Assembly: GCA_049999805.1 (NCBI GenBank)
Contig: JBNGIO010006217.1
Coordinates: 124,543-188,542 of the forward strand
Direction of reading: 5' to 3'
Origin: Folioceros fuciformis
Lineage: Eukaryota; Anthocerotophyta; Anthocerotopsida; Anthocerotales
DNA: 64,000 bases
The position numbers and the translations under genes are program-made. Positions 23,444 through 34,200 of this stretch are shown here, piece by piece. Numbering within the stretch: position 1 is the first letter of the stretch; every line of letters starts with the position of its first letter. Below the pieces are notes generated by a model. That model saw only the letters and a program-made list of their open reading frames with translations. It searched no databases and was not told the DNA's origin.

Positions 23444-23480
23444 CGGATACCTTCCCAACCTCCTCACACTCTCCACCCGC

Positions 23481-23880
23481 NNNNNNNNNNNNNNNNNNNN
23501 NNNNNNNNNNNNNNNNNNNNNNNNNNNNNNNNNNNNNNNNNNNNNNNNNNNNNNNNNNNNNNNNNNNNNNNNNNNNNNNNNNNNNNNNNNNNNNNNNNNN
23601 NNNNNNNNNNNNNNNNNNNNNNNNNNNNNNNNNNNNNNNNNNNNNNNNNNNNNNNNNNNNNNNNNNNNNNNNNNNNNNNNNNNNNNNNNNNNNNNNNNNN
23701 NNNNNNNNNNNNNNNNNNNNNNNNNNNNNNNNNNNNNNNNNNNNNNNNNNNNNNNNNNNNNNNNNNNNNNNNNNNNNNNNNNNNNNNNNNNNNNNNNNNN
23801 NNNNNNNNNNNNNNNNNNNNNNNNNNNNNNNNNNNNNNNNNNNNNNNNNNNNNNNNNNNNNNNNNNNNNNNNNNNNNNNN
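23481..23880. other. 400-N assembly gap
   Basis: Four hundred undetermined bases just upstream of the RING-H2 start codon. Open frames that cross it are artefacts of the Ns. It may hide the 5' leader or an upstream exon. Confidence 0.99.
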
Positions 23881-24695
23881 AACCTCCACAAACACTGCAA
23901 TTCGCACCAGGCCAGGGGCCAGCAACGAAGGTGCAAAGCATGGGATCGAGAACAAAGAACCTGGCAAGACGCTGACTGAAGTTTCCCCTTCTGCTGCTGC
24001 TGCTGCTGTTGAGGATTAGATTGGCCTCAGTCCGACCACGAGATCGAACGACCCCTGCTGCGATCGGCGTCTGATCCTGGCCCCGGCCCTGCTTCTCGTG
24101 TGTCACAGTAACGAGCCTTTCAGGTCCCACCCACTCGTACCACCACCAGATGGCTGCCCCCGACCATCCCCCAAGGCGAGCATCACAAGCGGCTCTCCGC
24201 TCCCGATCACAAAGTGCGATCCCTCGGGTTATTCGCCGCCTTTTCACATTCCCTTGCCAAGCACACGCGTTCACACGCACTTCAGGGCTTTACAAATATG
24301 TGGTCCATGTGGAAACTCGAAAGCCTAGCTATCGAGGAGCCTTCCAGTTGTCATTGGAGAGGTCCAGTCCCAGGCCAACTCCTAGTCCCAGTCCCGGGTC
24401 TAGTTTCGCATGCCTCCCATGGAACGTTGAAGGCTCAGGTGGCGGCGTTCCGGATGGGTCACCCACGTACTGTTCAGTACTCGGTTGTGATGGAGTTTGG
24501 GTGATAGTGCACGAGTACATGTCATGCATCTTGGTTGCATGTGATGGGTTTAGCTCCTCTTCCCAACTTCTTGGATATCTAACAAGGATTGCTCCTCCAT
24601 GGCTCACGGTTTCAAGGGTGCAAGTGCTGCATCGCTGAGTGAGTGACATGAAGTGATCACCGAGTTGCTCTAAGGAAGAGGCACAGGGTGGGTGG
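23881..24695. other. Intergenic region between divergent RING-H2 and PPR genes
   Basis: No supported gene. It should contain the RING-H2 promoter and leader (minus strand) and the PPR leader (plus strand). A short GCT microsatellite lies near 23990-24008. Confidence 0.5.
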
Positions 24696-26918
24696 GTGGG
24701 TGGGGTGGTTTTGCGAGCCATGGCTGCTTGGTGTGGTGGGATTGAGTCATGCAAAAGGCAGCAGGATCTGTTGTTGTTGGGGTGGACGCAGCAGTTTGGT
24801 GGTGGGGGGGTGACGGGTATTGTAGGAAATGGGCCTGCTCGCCTGACTTCAAGGACCCTGCTGTCGTTGACAGGCCAGGAATGTGTAAAGTGGAGCACAT
24901 TCTCGACATGCACGGGGGCTGCCCGTGCAAGGTCATTCTTGATTGGAGATGGATCTACATTGAAGTGGGATAGCAGGCAAAGTAGGATCCAGGCTAGGGG
25001 CTTGTGGGGGGAGACCGTGAGCCAGCTTTGTGATGGGGGCCATGTCACTGAGGCTGTTGAGGCTCTGGGGGTTCTGGTGCAGACAGATGGAGAGATTCCC
25101 ACATCTCTGCTTTATAAAGTGGTGAGGAGGTGTGTGGTGGAGAAGAATCTTGTGCTGGGTCGCCGTGTGCATGCCTTCATAGTGAAGAAGGGATATGAGT
25201 CGGATACGTTTCTGGGCAATCACATCCTGCGGATGTATGCTTCTCACGGTAGGTTGCAAGAAGCGATGGATGTGTTCAGTGCGGTGGAGGAGGCAGATGC
25301 CTTCATGTGGTCTTCGGTCATCGCTGCACATGTTAGACAAGGGCAGGATAAGGAGGCCATACGATTGTATCGTAGGATGCGGGTGTCAAGAGTGAGGCCG
25401 GATGGGCATGTGTTTGTGGCAGCCCTTCAGGCTTGTGCAAGGGGATTGGACTTGGAGGCTGGGCAGGAAGTGCATGCTGATGTGTTGGCCGGTGGAGTGC
25501 AGCCGGATGTGTTTGTGTGTAACTGCTTGGTGGATATGTATGCCAAGTGCGGCAGCTTGGAGGATGCTGAGAGAGTGTTTCACGGGCTTGGTGAGAAGAC
25601 TGTGGTCACCTGGAATGCTATGATAGCAGGGTATTCGCAGAAGGGCATGGGGCAGAAAGCCCTTGATGTGTACAGGGCAATGCAGGGCGAAGGCTTGGTT
25701 GAGCCTGACTCTGTGACATTTGCCTGCCTCCTGCAGGCATGTGCAAGTGTGGGCACCCCAGCTTTGGAGAGGGGGAGGGAGCTCCATGCGCAGATCAGAG
25801 ATCAAGGGCATGAAGCTGATGTGTTTGTAGCCAGCAGTCTGGTGAACATGTATGCCAAGTGTGGCAGCGTGGGAGACGCACAGAGGGTGTTCGACAGACT
25901 TGGTCACAAGAACGTGGTGACGTGGACTACCATGATAGCAGGGTATTCCCAGCAGGGCATGGGGCAGGAAGCCCTCCGTTTATACGCTGCTATGCAAGAA
26001 GAAGGCATTGCTGTACCCGATGCTGTGACATTTGCCTGTCTCCTGCAGGCATGTGCAAATGTGGCAGCTCTGCATCTGGGAAGGCAGCTACATGCACAGA
26101 TCAAGGAGCGGAGGCTTCAAGCTGATGTGTTCATAGCCGGCAGTCTGATAAGCATGTACGGGAAGTCCGGCAGTATGGGCGATGCTCAGGAGGTGTTTGA
26201 TGCGATGCACGAACGCGATGTCATTGCCTGGAGTGCACTGATTGCAGGTTACACTTCTCAAGGCAACAGCGAGATGGTGTTTCACTTGTTCCACAGAATG
26301 GTTCAGGATGGTATACGTCCAACCGGCACCACATTCCTCAGTCTTCTGACAGTATGCAGCTATACAGGTCTAGTGAGCAAGGGGCAAGAGTACTTCCAGG
26401 CTATGAGCCCACAGCATGGCATCCGTCCTGGTGTGGAGCACTACACGTGCTTGGTTGATCTCCTGGGTCGTGCTGGCCGACTGGACGAAGCTCTAGTGTT
26501 GGTACGGTCCATGCCTGTACCCCCTGATGCTACAGTTTGGAGCACTCTGTTGGGTGCCTGTCAAAAGTGGAGCAACGTGGATGTAGGCCGCTATGCTTTC
26601 GATGAAGCAGTGAAGCTGGATAAGAAAGATCCGGCAGCATACGTGCTAATGCTGAACATATACGGGGGTGCCCAGATGTGGGAGCAGGCACAAGAAATGC
26701 AGACAAGGAGAGTAGGGACTGGGGCATGGAAGCAGCCAGGTCAGAGTTGCTGGACAGACATGGACGGCCTGGTGCACATCTTCCGGGCTGGGCACGAGAA
26801 GCATGAGCATCAACCTCCTGGGAGTGATACAAAATTGAAACAGCAGAGCTCCTCCCAAGATGAAGGAGCAGGGATCGTACTAACATCTCCAATGTCGACA
26901 TGTCTGATTGTGGGATGA
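24696..26918 (+). CDS. PLS-class PPR protein with E domain, no DYW (organelle RNA-editing type)
   Basis: An intronless gene of 740 residues; the Met at 24720 is an alternative start. After a variable, presumably organelle-targeting N-terminus of about 100 residues come four P-L-S pentatricopeptide modules, marked by RMYASHGRLQEAMDVF, VDMYAKCGSLEDAERVF, VNMYAKCGSVGDAQRVF and ISMYGKSGSMGDAQEVF. An E domain follows (LVDLLGRAGRLDEALVLV, LLGACQKWSNVDV, YVLMLNIYGGAQMWEQAQEM). Such proteins bind one organelle RNA site and specify C-to-U editing; without a DYW deaminase this one would need a partner supplying it. It ends about 70 residues after the E motifs in a Lys/Gln/Ser tail. Its N- and C-terminal blocks are closely related to the PPR gene at 31216-35898, pointing to local duplication. 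Confidence 0.9.
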   Translation: MGGVVLRAMAAWCGGIESCKRQQDLLLLGWTQQFGGGGVTGIVGNGPARLTSRTLLSLTGQECVKWSTFSTCTGAARARSFLIGDGSTLKWDSRQSRIQARGLWGETVSQLCDGGHVTEAVEALGVLVQTDGEIPTSLLYKVVRRCVVEKNLVLGRRVHAFIVKKGYESDTFLGNHILRMYASHGRLQEAMDVFSAVEEADAFMWSSVIAAHVRQGQDKEAIRLYRRMRVSRVRPDGHVFVAALQACARGLDLEAGQEVHADVLAGGVQPDVFVCNCLVDMYAKCGSLEDAERVFHGLGEKTVVTWNAMIAGYSQKGMGQKALDVYRAMQGEGLVEPDSVTFACLLQACASVGTPALERGRELHAQIRDQGHEADVFVASSLVNMYAKCGSVGDAQRVFDRLGHKNVVTWTTMIAGYSQQGMGQEALRLYAAMQEEGIAVPDAVTFACLLQACANVAALHLGRQLHAQIKERRLQADVFIAGSLISMYGKSGSMGDAQEVFDAMHERDVIAWSALIAGYTSQGNSEMVFHLFHRMVQDGIRPTGTTFLSLLTVCSYTGLVSKGQEYFQAMSPQHGIRPGVEHYTCLVDLLGRAGRLDEALVLVRSMPVPPDATVWSTLLGACQKWSNVDVGRYAFDEAVKLDKKDPAAYVLMLNIYGGAQMWEQAQEMQTRRVGTGAWKQPGQSCWTDMDGLVHIFRAGHEKHEHQPPGSDTKLKQQSSSQDEGAGIVLTSPMSTCLIVG

Positions 26919-27371
26919 AGGTAACTTCTTCTGTACGTCAAGCCCTCTGGGATGAAAGGCTGTGAGGCGAGTGACCTTCCTTCAACAAGGGTACACTGAA
27001 GAAACTGAATCTGGTACCGTGATCGTGGTTAGGAACCTGCACACACAGGATGCCACCCAAGGGTCGCAGCAAGGGAAGGGAAAACGGTCCTACAACGACC
27101 TGAGAAACTGAAGCCCAACCCAGCTCAGGTCTCACATGCTTAAACGTATCCAATCAAACCGTCCGAGAAGGTCGAAACCAATTTGAATTGGGTTCGTCAG
27201 AATCGATTCCAAGCTTCCAGACGCTGCGCCATCGCCTCTGGGCCGAGCTTTTGTGGGCTTCTATGGCGAGACCTAGAGAGACTAACTTAGGGGTCTTTGC
27301 GAATTCCACCTCCTGTTTGGCAGGCAGGGCGGACTTTAGGACTTGGACGAGGCGAGGGAAGGGAAGCGCTG
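26919..27371. other. Short intergenic region PPR/RPN8
   Basis: No gene seen. It contains the 3' end of the PPR transcript and the promoter and leader of RPN8. Confidence 0.5.
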
Positions 27372-29134
27372 ATGGACGTGGTGGTAAGCCAGGCGGGATC
27401 GGGTAAGGTGATTGACAAAGTGGTGGTGCATCCTCTAGTGCTGCTCAGCATCGTGGACAATTACAATCGGGTGGCCAAGGACACTCGCAAGCGCGTGCTG
27501 GGGGTTCTGCTGGGAGCGACTTTCCGCGGCCGCGTCGACGTCACCAACAGCTATGCCGGTGCCCGCTCGTTTCCCGCTCTCTGGCTCTAGTGGTTGTATC
27601 TGCGCACGTTCTCACTGGGACGTGGGGATATGTTGCCTCGCAGTGCCGTTTGAGGAGGACGACAAAGATACGAGTATCTGGTTTCTGGATCACAACTACC
27701 ACGAGCAGATGTTCGACATGTTCAAGAGGATAAACGGTATGAGGAAGGCGGACACTGCAGCTTGTGTTGTAGGTTTTTTCGGTGTTCAGTCTGCCGTCGG
27801 TTGGCTCATGGTTGGTGCCTGGTTGTGCGCAGCCAAGGAGCAGGTGGTAGGATGGTACAGCACTGGTCCCAGGCTGCGGGAGAATGATCTGGACATTCAT
27901 GAGCTGTTTCGGGAGTAGGTGTCGGTGCTTGTTTGTCAGCCTTTCGTTGATGTGTCCGGAGCCAAGGAGTGGTAGAATTGTGGTGACGGGGGAACGACGG
28001 AACGGTGGTTGCAGCTATGCTCCGAACCCGGTCTTGGTGATCATCGACGTGCAGCCGAGAGAGCTCGGAATTCCAACCAAGGCATACTACGCGGTTGAGG
28101 AAGTGAAGGAGGTATGTTACGACTGGCGTTATGCTGGTTTCAAACACGACACATGCTCACCTGCGATTGCCTGTGCAGGATGCAACGCAGAAGAGTCAAA
28201 AAGTCTTCGTTCACGTTCCTTCAGAAATTGGTGCTTATGAAGCTGAGGAGATCGGTATGCTTGAGTTTGGAATTTTCTTGACGGATTGTAGAGTTTGTCA
28301 TGTACAGTACAGTAAAAGGGATGCTTTGATTTCTTTTGTCTAGGAGTCGAACATCTCTTGAGGGATGTGAAAGATGCGACAGTCAGTACTCTAGCATCCG
28401 AGGTATCGTAGTTCCTCGGTTGTGGAAACTGCACTATTTTGGTTGCCCTCTCTTTTCTTTGAATCCATGTTTCTGTGTCTCCTGAAATCTGCTTCCTTGC
28501 TGCACAGGTAGGAGGGAAGATAGTTGCACTGAAGGGATTGAAAGGTCGACTCAACGAAATCCACTCGTACCTAGACCATGTTGTGGAAGGTCATCTTCCA
28601 CTTAGCCACGAGACATTGTACCACCTCCAGGTAGAAGCTTGCTACGTGCTGGTGTGCCTGACATGTTTCCGTGTTTTTGAAAACGTACTAAACCACGCTT
28701 CGCTTTCCTCTGCAGGACGTATTTAATCTTCTTCCTAACTTGAATATAGATGAATTGATTAAGGCTTTTGCAGGTATAGTCACGGCCCTCTTGGCATAAT
28801 CTATTCCCCATCAGGTTGTCTTTTCTCATTTGATGCTCTTTGAAAGAAAGATGCTCATCCGTTCTATGCTGGTTGACAGTGAAAACAAATGATATGATGC
28901 TTGTTATCTACCTTTCTGCACTGATCCGTAGCGTGGTTGCTCTTCACAATCTGATCAACAACAAGGTAGTACTTGGATGTTGATGCCTTGTTTCCTTATT
29001 TTCTTCTGCTATGTGAGTCCTTCTCAGTGATCAAAGCTCGTTTTGCTTCGTTGCAGCTGTTGAACAAGGAACACGAAAGACTGGCAGATGCAGCATCAGG
29101 AGAAATTGCCATTCCTGCCGGTTCCGGTAGTTAA
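27372..29134 (+). CDS. RPN8: 26S proteasome regulatory lid subunit RPN8 (PSMD7, MPN-domain)
   Basis: Ten exons: 27372-27558, 27644-27736, 27833-27914, 28015-28111, 28179-28254, 28344-28399, 28508-28630, 28716-28773, 28880-28965, 29057-29134. They give 311 residues, the usual length. RPN8 pairs with the deubiquitinase RPN11 in the proteasome lid and is itself catalytically inactive. The MPN domain is clear ([73 protein letters not shown]). The catalytic JAMM histidines are absent, as expected for RPN8. The C-terminal helices carry [15 protein letters not shown] and [20 protein letters not shown]. The tail after LLNKEHE is short. Convergent with NFU2. Confidence 0.96.
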
Positions 29135-29492
29135 TTAGGTACCTGGGTCCTGTGACTGTGATTTTTAGTACCCGTGAGGGGATTGCGAGACATTTTTTCG
29201 TCCCAAACCGAAACCGTCCAATGATTCACTATATTCTCATGCTTCCGGTCACTCTTTCCCGCGCACATGCAGTCAGCTATGTAGACAATCCGGAAGATAT
29301 CGTCGCGTCCAAAAGGCACAGGGCTCCACGGCCCTTATGCACAGCCACACTCCCCATCTAGTTCACAGGATGGCCGAGTTCCTTGGCCTCCCAAACTCCC
29401 GTATGTATAATACAATAAATGTGATGATATACAACAGCTGTATAAAGCTCTACACAAGGCGTGTTTTACAAACATTGCTACGAGCAATGGCT
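29135..29492. other. Short region between convergent RPN8 and NFU2
   Basis: Both genes end here and it probably holds only their 3' ends. An AATAAA lies near 29411 on the plus strand. No other feature seen. Confidence 0.5.
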
Positions 29493-30449
29493 TTACAAGA
29501 GCTGCACAGCGGCGATCATAGGAATTTTCTCCCGGAGCTTCTGTGTGACGGCGACACGAACTGTCATTACACCAGCCGCAGGCCCATCTATCTGTATTTT
29601 CACCACAGGACCGTCGATCTTAACCAGAGTCAGCGTGCCCCCCACGGTACCCGCCAAATAAGGCCTTATTTCCGAAAGCAACTATGACAGCAAACCGGCA
29701 ATTTCAGTAAGTAACAATGACAAGCATGAATACCTGACGGATACCATCGAAATCCGAGAGATCCTCCGAAAGGGAGTAAAGCGGCTCACCTTCTCAACGT
29801 TCTCTTCGTTCAGGGCCAGCCCTGTCTCCTCATCCATCACCTGCTCTACACCTACAATTTCTGGAATGGCCTCTACTAGCCGCCTCTCAATTCCCATCTT
29901 CATAGTCATGAGCGAGCTCGGACAGGATCCGCACGCACCCTGAAGCTTGAGCTTCACAACGAGTCCATCTATTTCGTGCAAGGCAACATTTCCCCCGTCC
30001 GACATGAGATAAGGCCGCACTTCATCCAGCACTTTCTCCACATTCTCCTCCGTCAGCTCTAACCCTGTCACAGGAGTCTGCGGAGTTGCCACCGCCTGAA
30101 AAACAACTGCACTGCATACAAGCTCGGCGTGAGTCACACAAACCTGCTCTACTCAAGCAGCAACCAGCTCGTTGCTCACCTTTCCTGTCTAACCGCTGAA
30201 TTGTGTCGATGTGAGAATTCAGCAGCAGGCCGTAGGGCTGTTTCTTCTGCACGTTAGGTCTCCATGCCCATCTGGTCCTGCGCATCATCAGCGAGAGTAA
30301 AGACTCCCGAATCCAAGGATCTGTCCTCAAAACCACCACAAGGGAGAGCTCGGGTGTTACTTGTTTCCGCCGTCCTCACTGACTCTGTGGCCGATGCGGA
30401 TGTGCCTGCCGGCGTAGAACCCTTGCCGGACCGCAATTTTCGTGGCCAT
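29493..30449 (-). CDS. NFU2: Plastid iron-sulfur scaffold NFU2 (two NifU C-terminal domains)
   Basis: Four exons in transcript order: 30449-30361, 30277-30180, 30106-29790, 29681-29493, giving 230 residues. NFU2-type proteins carry and deliver Fe-S clusters to plastid clients such as photosystem I. The first NFU domain has [20 protein letters not shown] and the cluster-binding CxxC in GACGSCPSS. The second ([33 protein letters not shown]) lacks the cysteines, which is normal for plant NFU1-3. The start at 30449 ([16 protein letters not shown]) was chosen because frames further upstream hit stops without an ATG; the first two exons form a short transit-peptide-like region. The acceptor of exon 3 has an alternative 8 bases upstream that would break the frame. 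Confidence 0.92.
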
Positions 30450-31215
30450 ATTATCGTCTCCTCACAAGGAGTCTGCTCGCGTCCAACCACGACGGCACGC
30501 AGGAAGCAGGTTCGTCGGGAACCGATGTCCACCTTGCGTTACATGCTCTCCAACCCTATCATGTGGGTTTAACGCGGGCCAGTCACGGTGTTGTGAAGCC
30601 CTGACAAAACGGCCGGAAAGACGAATTTTTCGTCCAGCCGTTTGTAAAAAATTCGCTGAACTAAGGATTTTAATGAATCTAAACGTGCAGGTCTTTCTGT
30701 GACGACGAGAGCAGAAAATGTGTTTTTATGGCTCTGATGGAGTCTGCGACCATGGAGTATGCATGGGGTGGCCATGGCATGTTATGGCGTCCGGTAAGGT
30801 GGGTTGCAGGCCTTGCTGGCCTACGGAGATTGACAATAGTGCGCTGCAGATGCCTATTCGTAGTACATACGCGTGGAGACTGTAGATCTGCCTGCTTACA
30901 ATGCCTCGGACTTGATGCAATTGATAGCTTCACTCGCATGGATGGAAATGATATTGTTACGTCCTTGCCAATTGTTATCTCCTGCGAGCTGCACAAGAGG
31001 AGGAATGGGAGAGACATCACAGGCATTTGCTGTCTCCCAGGGTGAGATCCTGATTCTCCCCTCGTCCCCTTGTTTCACAGTGGCATGTACCTGTCAATCA
31101 AGTCTGCTCCTTGTCAGGTTGTTATGAAAAAACATAGTCTGATGCTTCAGGTTCTACCATTGGCAAACTTCAAGTTTGCTCCACCTTTAATCCATTCTGC
31201 GTTCTCCTGCGGGGC
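30450..31215. other. Intergenic region between divergent NFU2 and long PPR gene
   Basis: No supported gene. Promoters of both neighbours must lie here. Confidence 0.5.
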
Positions 31216-34200
31216 ATGGCTGTTTGGAGATTACCTGGCGTCCGAGGAAGAGGTCCCGCTCATCTTTCTCCAAGGAGCCAACTGATGGCAAACAACGGTG
31301 CCACGAGGTGCGGTGCCTTTGTAGCAAAAGGAAGTCTGGCTGGAGAGGCATCTTACAACTTCCATGTATGGCGGCGACAGTTTTATTCGGATCCCACGCT
31401 TTGGTGGGAAAGCAGACAGCAGGATAGTTGTGGTTCCCTGGATCCTCGGCTAAGGGAGCCTCAGGATATTCTTTTCTTTGACGAACTTAGCAAGTCAGCT
31501 CGTGGGGTGGCTGCTCTGGACGTGCACATGGGTGGTTGTGCTCCTCCATCCAACTCGATCGTTCCCCATGATTTTCACCCTCGCAGACCTGTAGGATACG
31601 AAATGGAGATCACAGCTGAAACCGTGAGCAAGTCATGTCACCAGGGACAGCTCGCTGAGGCCATTGAGGCTCTGGGAGTTCTTGTGCACACCCACGTCGA
31701 CATCTCCACATCTCTGTTTTACACAGTCCTAAAAGAATGTGTGGCTAAGAAGGATCTGGTTCTGGCTCGCCTTATTCATGCTCTCATGGTGAAGAAAGGA
31801 TATGAAACGAACACGTTCCTGTGCAACCACATCCTCCGAGTGTATGCTTCTCATGGCAGGTTGAAAGAAGCTATGGGCGTGTTCACTGTGGTGGAAAAAC
31901 CAGATGTCTTCACCTGGTGTGCCATAATCTCCGCCCATGTCAAACACGGACAGGACATACAGGCCATAGAGCTATATCAGCAGATGCGCCGGTCAAGTGT
32001 GAAACCAAATGGGCATGTGTTTGCAGCAGCCCTTCAGGCGTGTGCAATGGGGGGGAACATGAAATTAGGGCAGCAGGTGCATATTGATGTCTTGGCTAGT
32101 GGCATTCAGCCTGACTTGTTTGTGTGCAGCAGCTTGGTGGACATGTATGCCAAGTGCGGTAGCTTGGATGACGCTCGAAGGGTCTTTGACGGGCTACCTC
32201 AGAAGGATGTTGTGACTTGGAATGCCATGATTGGAGGATATTCCCAGCAGGGTATGGGACGAGAAGCCCTTCGTGTTTACAGTGCTATGCAAGCAAGTGG
32301 CGGGACTGCACCCAACTCTGTGACATACGTGTGCCTTCTGCAGGCATGTGCTAGTGTGCGTATCCCAGCTTTGGAGAGTGGTAGGCAGCTTCATGCACAG
32401 ATAGGAGAACGAGGACTTCAGGCTGATGTAGTGTTAGGTGGGAGCCTGGTGAACATGTACGCAAAGTGCGGTAGTCTGGAGGATGCTCGAGGCGTATTTG
32501 ATGGACTCGGGCGAAAGAATGTGGTGACGTGGAATGCCATGATATCAGGATATTGTCAGCACGGCATGGGCCAGCAAGCCCTTGGTCTTCGCAGAGTTAT
32601 GCAAGAAGATTGCGCAGTACCTGATCCTGTGACTTTGGTCTGCCTTTTGCAGGCATGTGCAAGTGTGGGCAGCTCAGCTTTGGAGGAGGGGAGGCAGATT
32701 CATTCACAAATCAGAGAAAGAGGACTTCAGGCTGATGTTGTTATTGCTAGCAGTTTGGTGGACATGTATGCAAAATGTGGCAGCATAGAGGAAGCTCGAG
32801 GCCTATTTGACAGACTTGTTCAAAAAAACGTGGTGACATGGAGTGCCATGATAGCTGGATACGCCCACCAGGACATGGGTCAGGAGTCCCTCCTTCTTTA
32901 CGACGCTATGCAAAAAGAAGGTATGACTTTACCCAATCTGGTGACATTTGTGTGCCTGTTGCAGGTATGTGCAAGTTTGGGTATCTCGGCTTTGGAGAAG
33001 GGAAGGCAGCTTCATGCGCAAATCATCAAACAAGGACTTGAGGGTGATATTTTACTGGCCAACGGCTTGGTGAGCATGTATATAAAGTGCGGCAGCCTGG
33101 AGGATGCTCAGGGCGTGTTTACTAGTATTAGTGTAAAGAATATTGTGACGTGGAATGCCATGATATCAGCATACTCCCAGCAGGGCATGGGGCAGGAAGC
33201 GCTTCTTCTCTACAGTGCTATGCAAAAAGAGGGCATTGTTTTACCCAATACTGTGACGTTCGTTTCTCTCCTGCAGGCATGTGCAGCTATGGGGACCCGG
33301 TCTCTGGAGCAGGGGAAGCAATTTCATGCTGAGATTGTAAAACGAGGGCTTGTGGCGGATGTAGTTGTGGGAGGGAGCCTGGTGAACATGTACGCAAAGT
33401 GTGGCAGCCTGGAGGATGCTCGGGCTGTATTTGAGGGACTTGGAAAAAAGAATGTGGTGACATGGAGTGCTCTCATAGCAGGATATTCCCAACAGGACAT
33501 GGGCCATGAGGCCCTAGATCTCTACAGCGCTATGCAAGAAGAAGCTGTCACTGTACCCGATTCTGTAACATTTGTATCCCTCCTGCAAGCATGTGCGAGT
33601 GTTGGCCTCGCAGGTCTAGAGAAGGGGAAGGAGCTTCATGCACAAATTAGAGAACAAGGACTACATGATGACGTTTCTGTTGCCAACAGCTTGGTAAACA
33701 TGTATGCAAAGTGTGGCAACCTAGAGGATGCACAGGGTGTGTTCGACGGACTTTGTCAAAGAAATGTGGTCACATGGAGTGCCTTGATAGCTGGTTATTC
33801 CCAGCAGGGCATGGGTGAGGAAGCCCTTCGCCTTTACAAAGCTATGCAAGAAGAAGGCATTGTTACGCCGAATTCCGTGACATTTGTGTGTCTCCTGCAG
33901 GCATATGTCAGTTTGGGCACCACTAGTTTGGACACTGGGAAGCAGCTTCATGAGCAGATTAGAGATCAAGGACTTGAGACTGATGTTGTTGTAGGTGGGA
34001 GCCTGGTCAACATGTACGCAAAGTGTGGTAGGCTGGAGGATGCTCTGTGTGTGTTCAAGAGACTCAGTCGAAAGACTGTAGTTACGTGGAATGCCATGAT
34101 TGGAGGATACTGTCAGAGAGGGATGGCACAGGAAGCTCTTGATCTCTACGCGGTCATGCAAATGGAAAATGCGATTGTACCTGATTCTGTGACATTCCTT

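Noticed and set aside
22424-24019. Pro/His/Ser-rich plus-strand frames opposite the RING-H2 gene and across the 400-N gap
   Set aside because: Antisense shadows of a GC-rich coding sequence, extended artificially by Ns.
24329-25102. 257-codon minus frame opposite the first PPR gene
   Set aside because: Antisense shadow; Pro/His/Thr-rich and without any domain.
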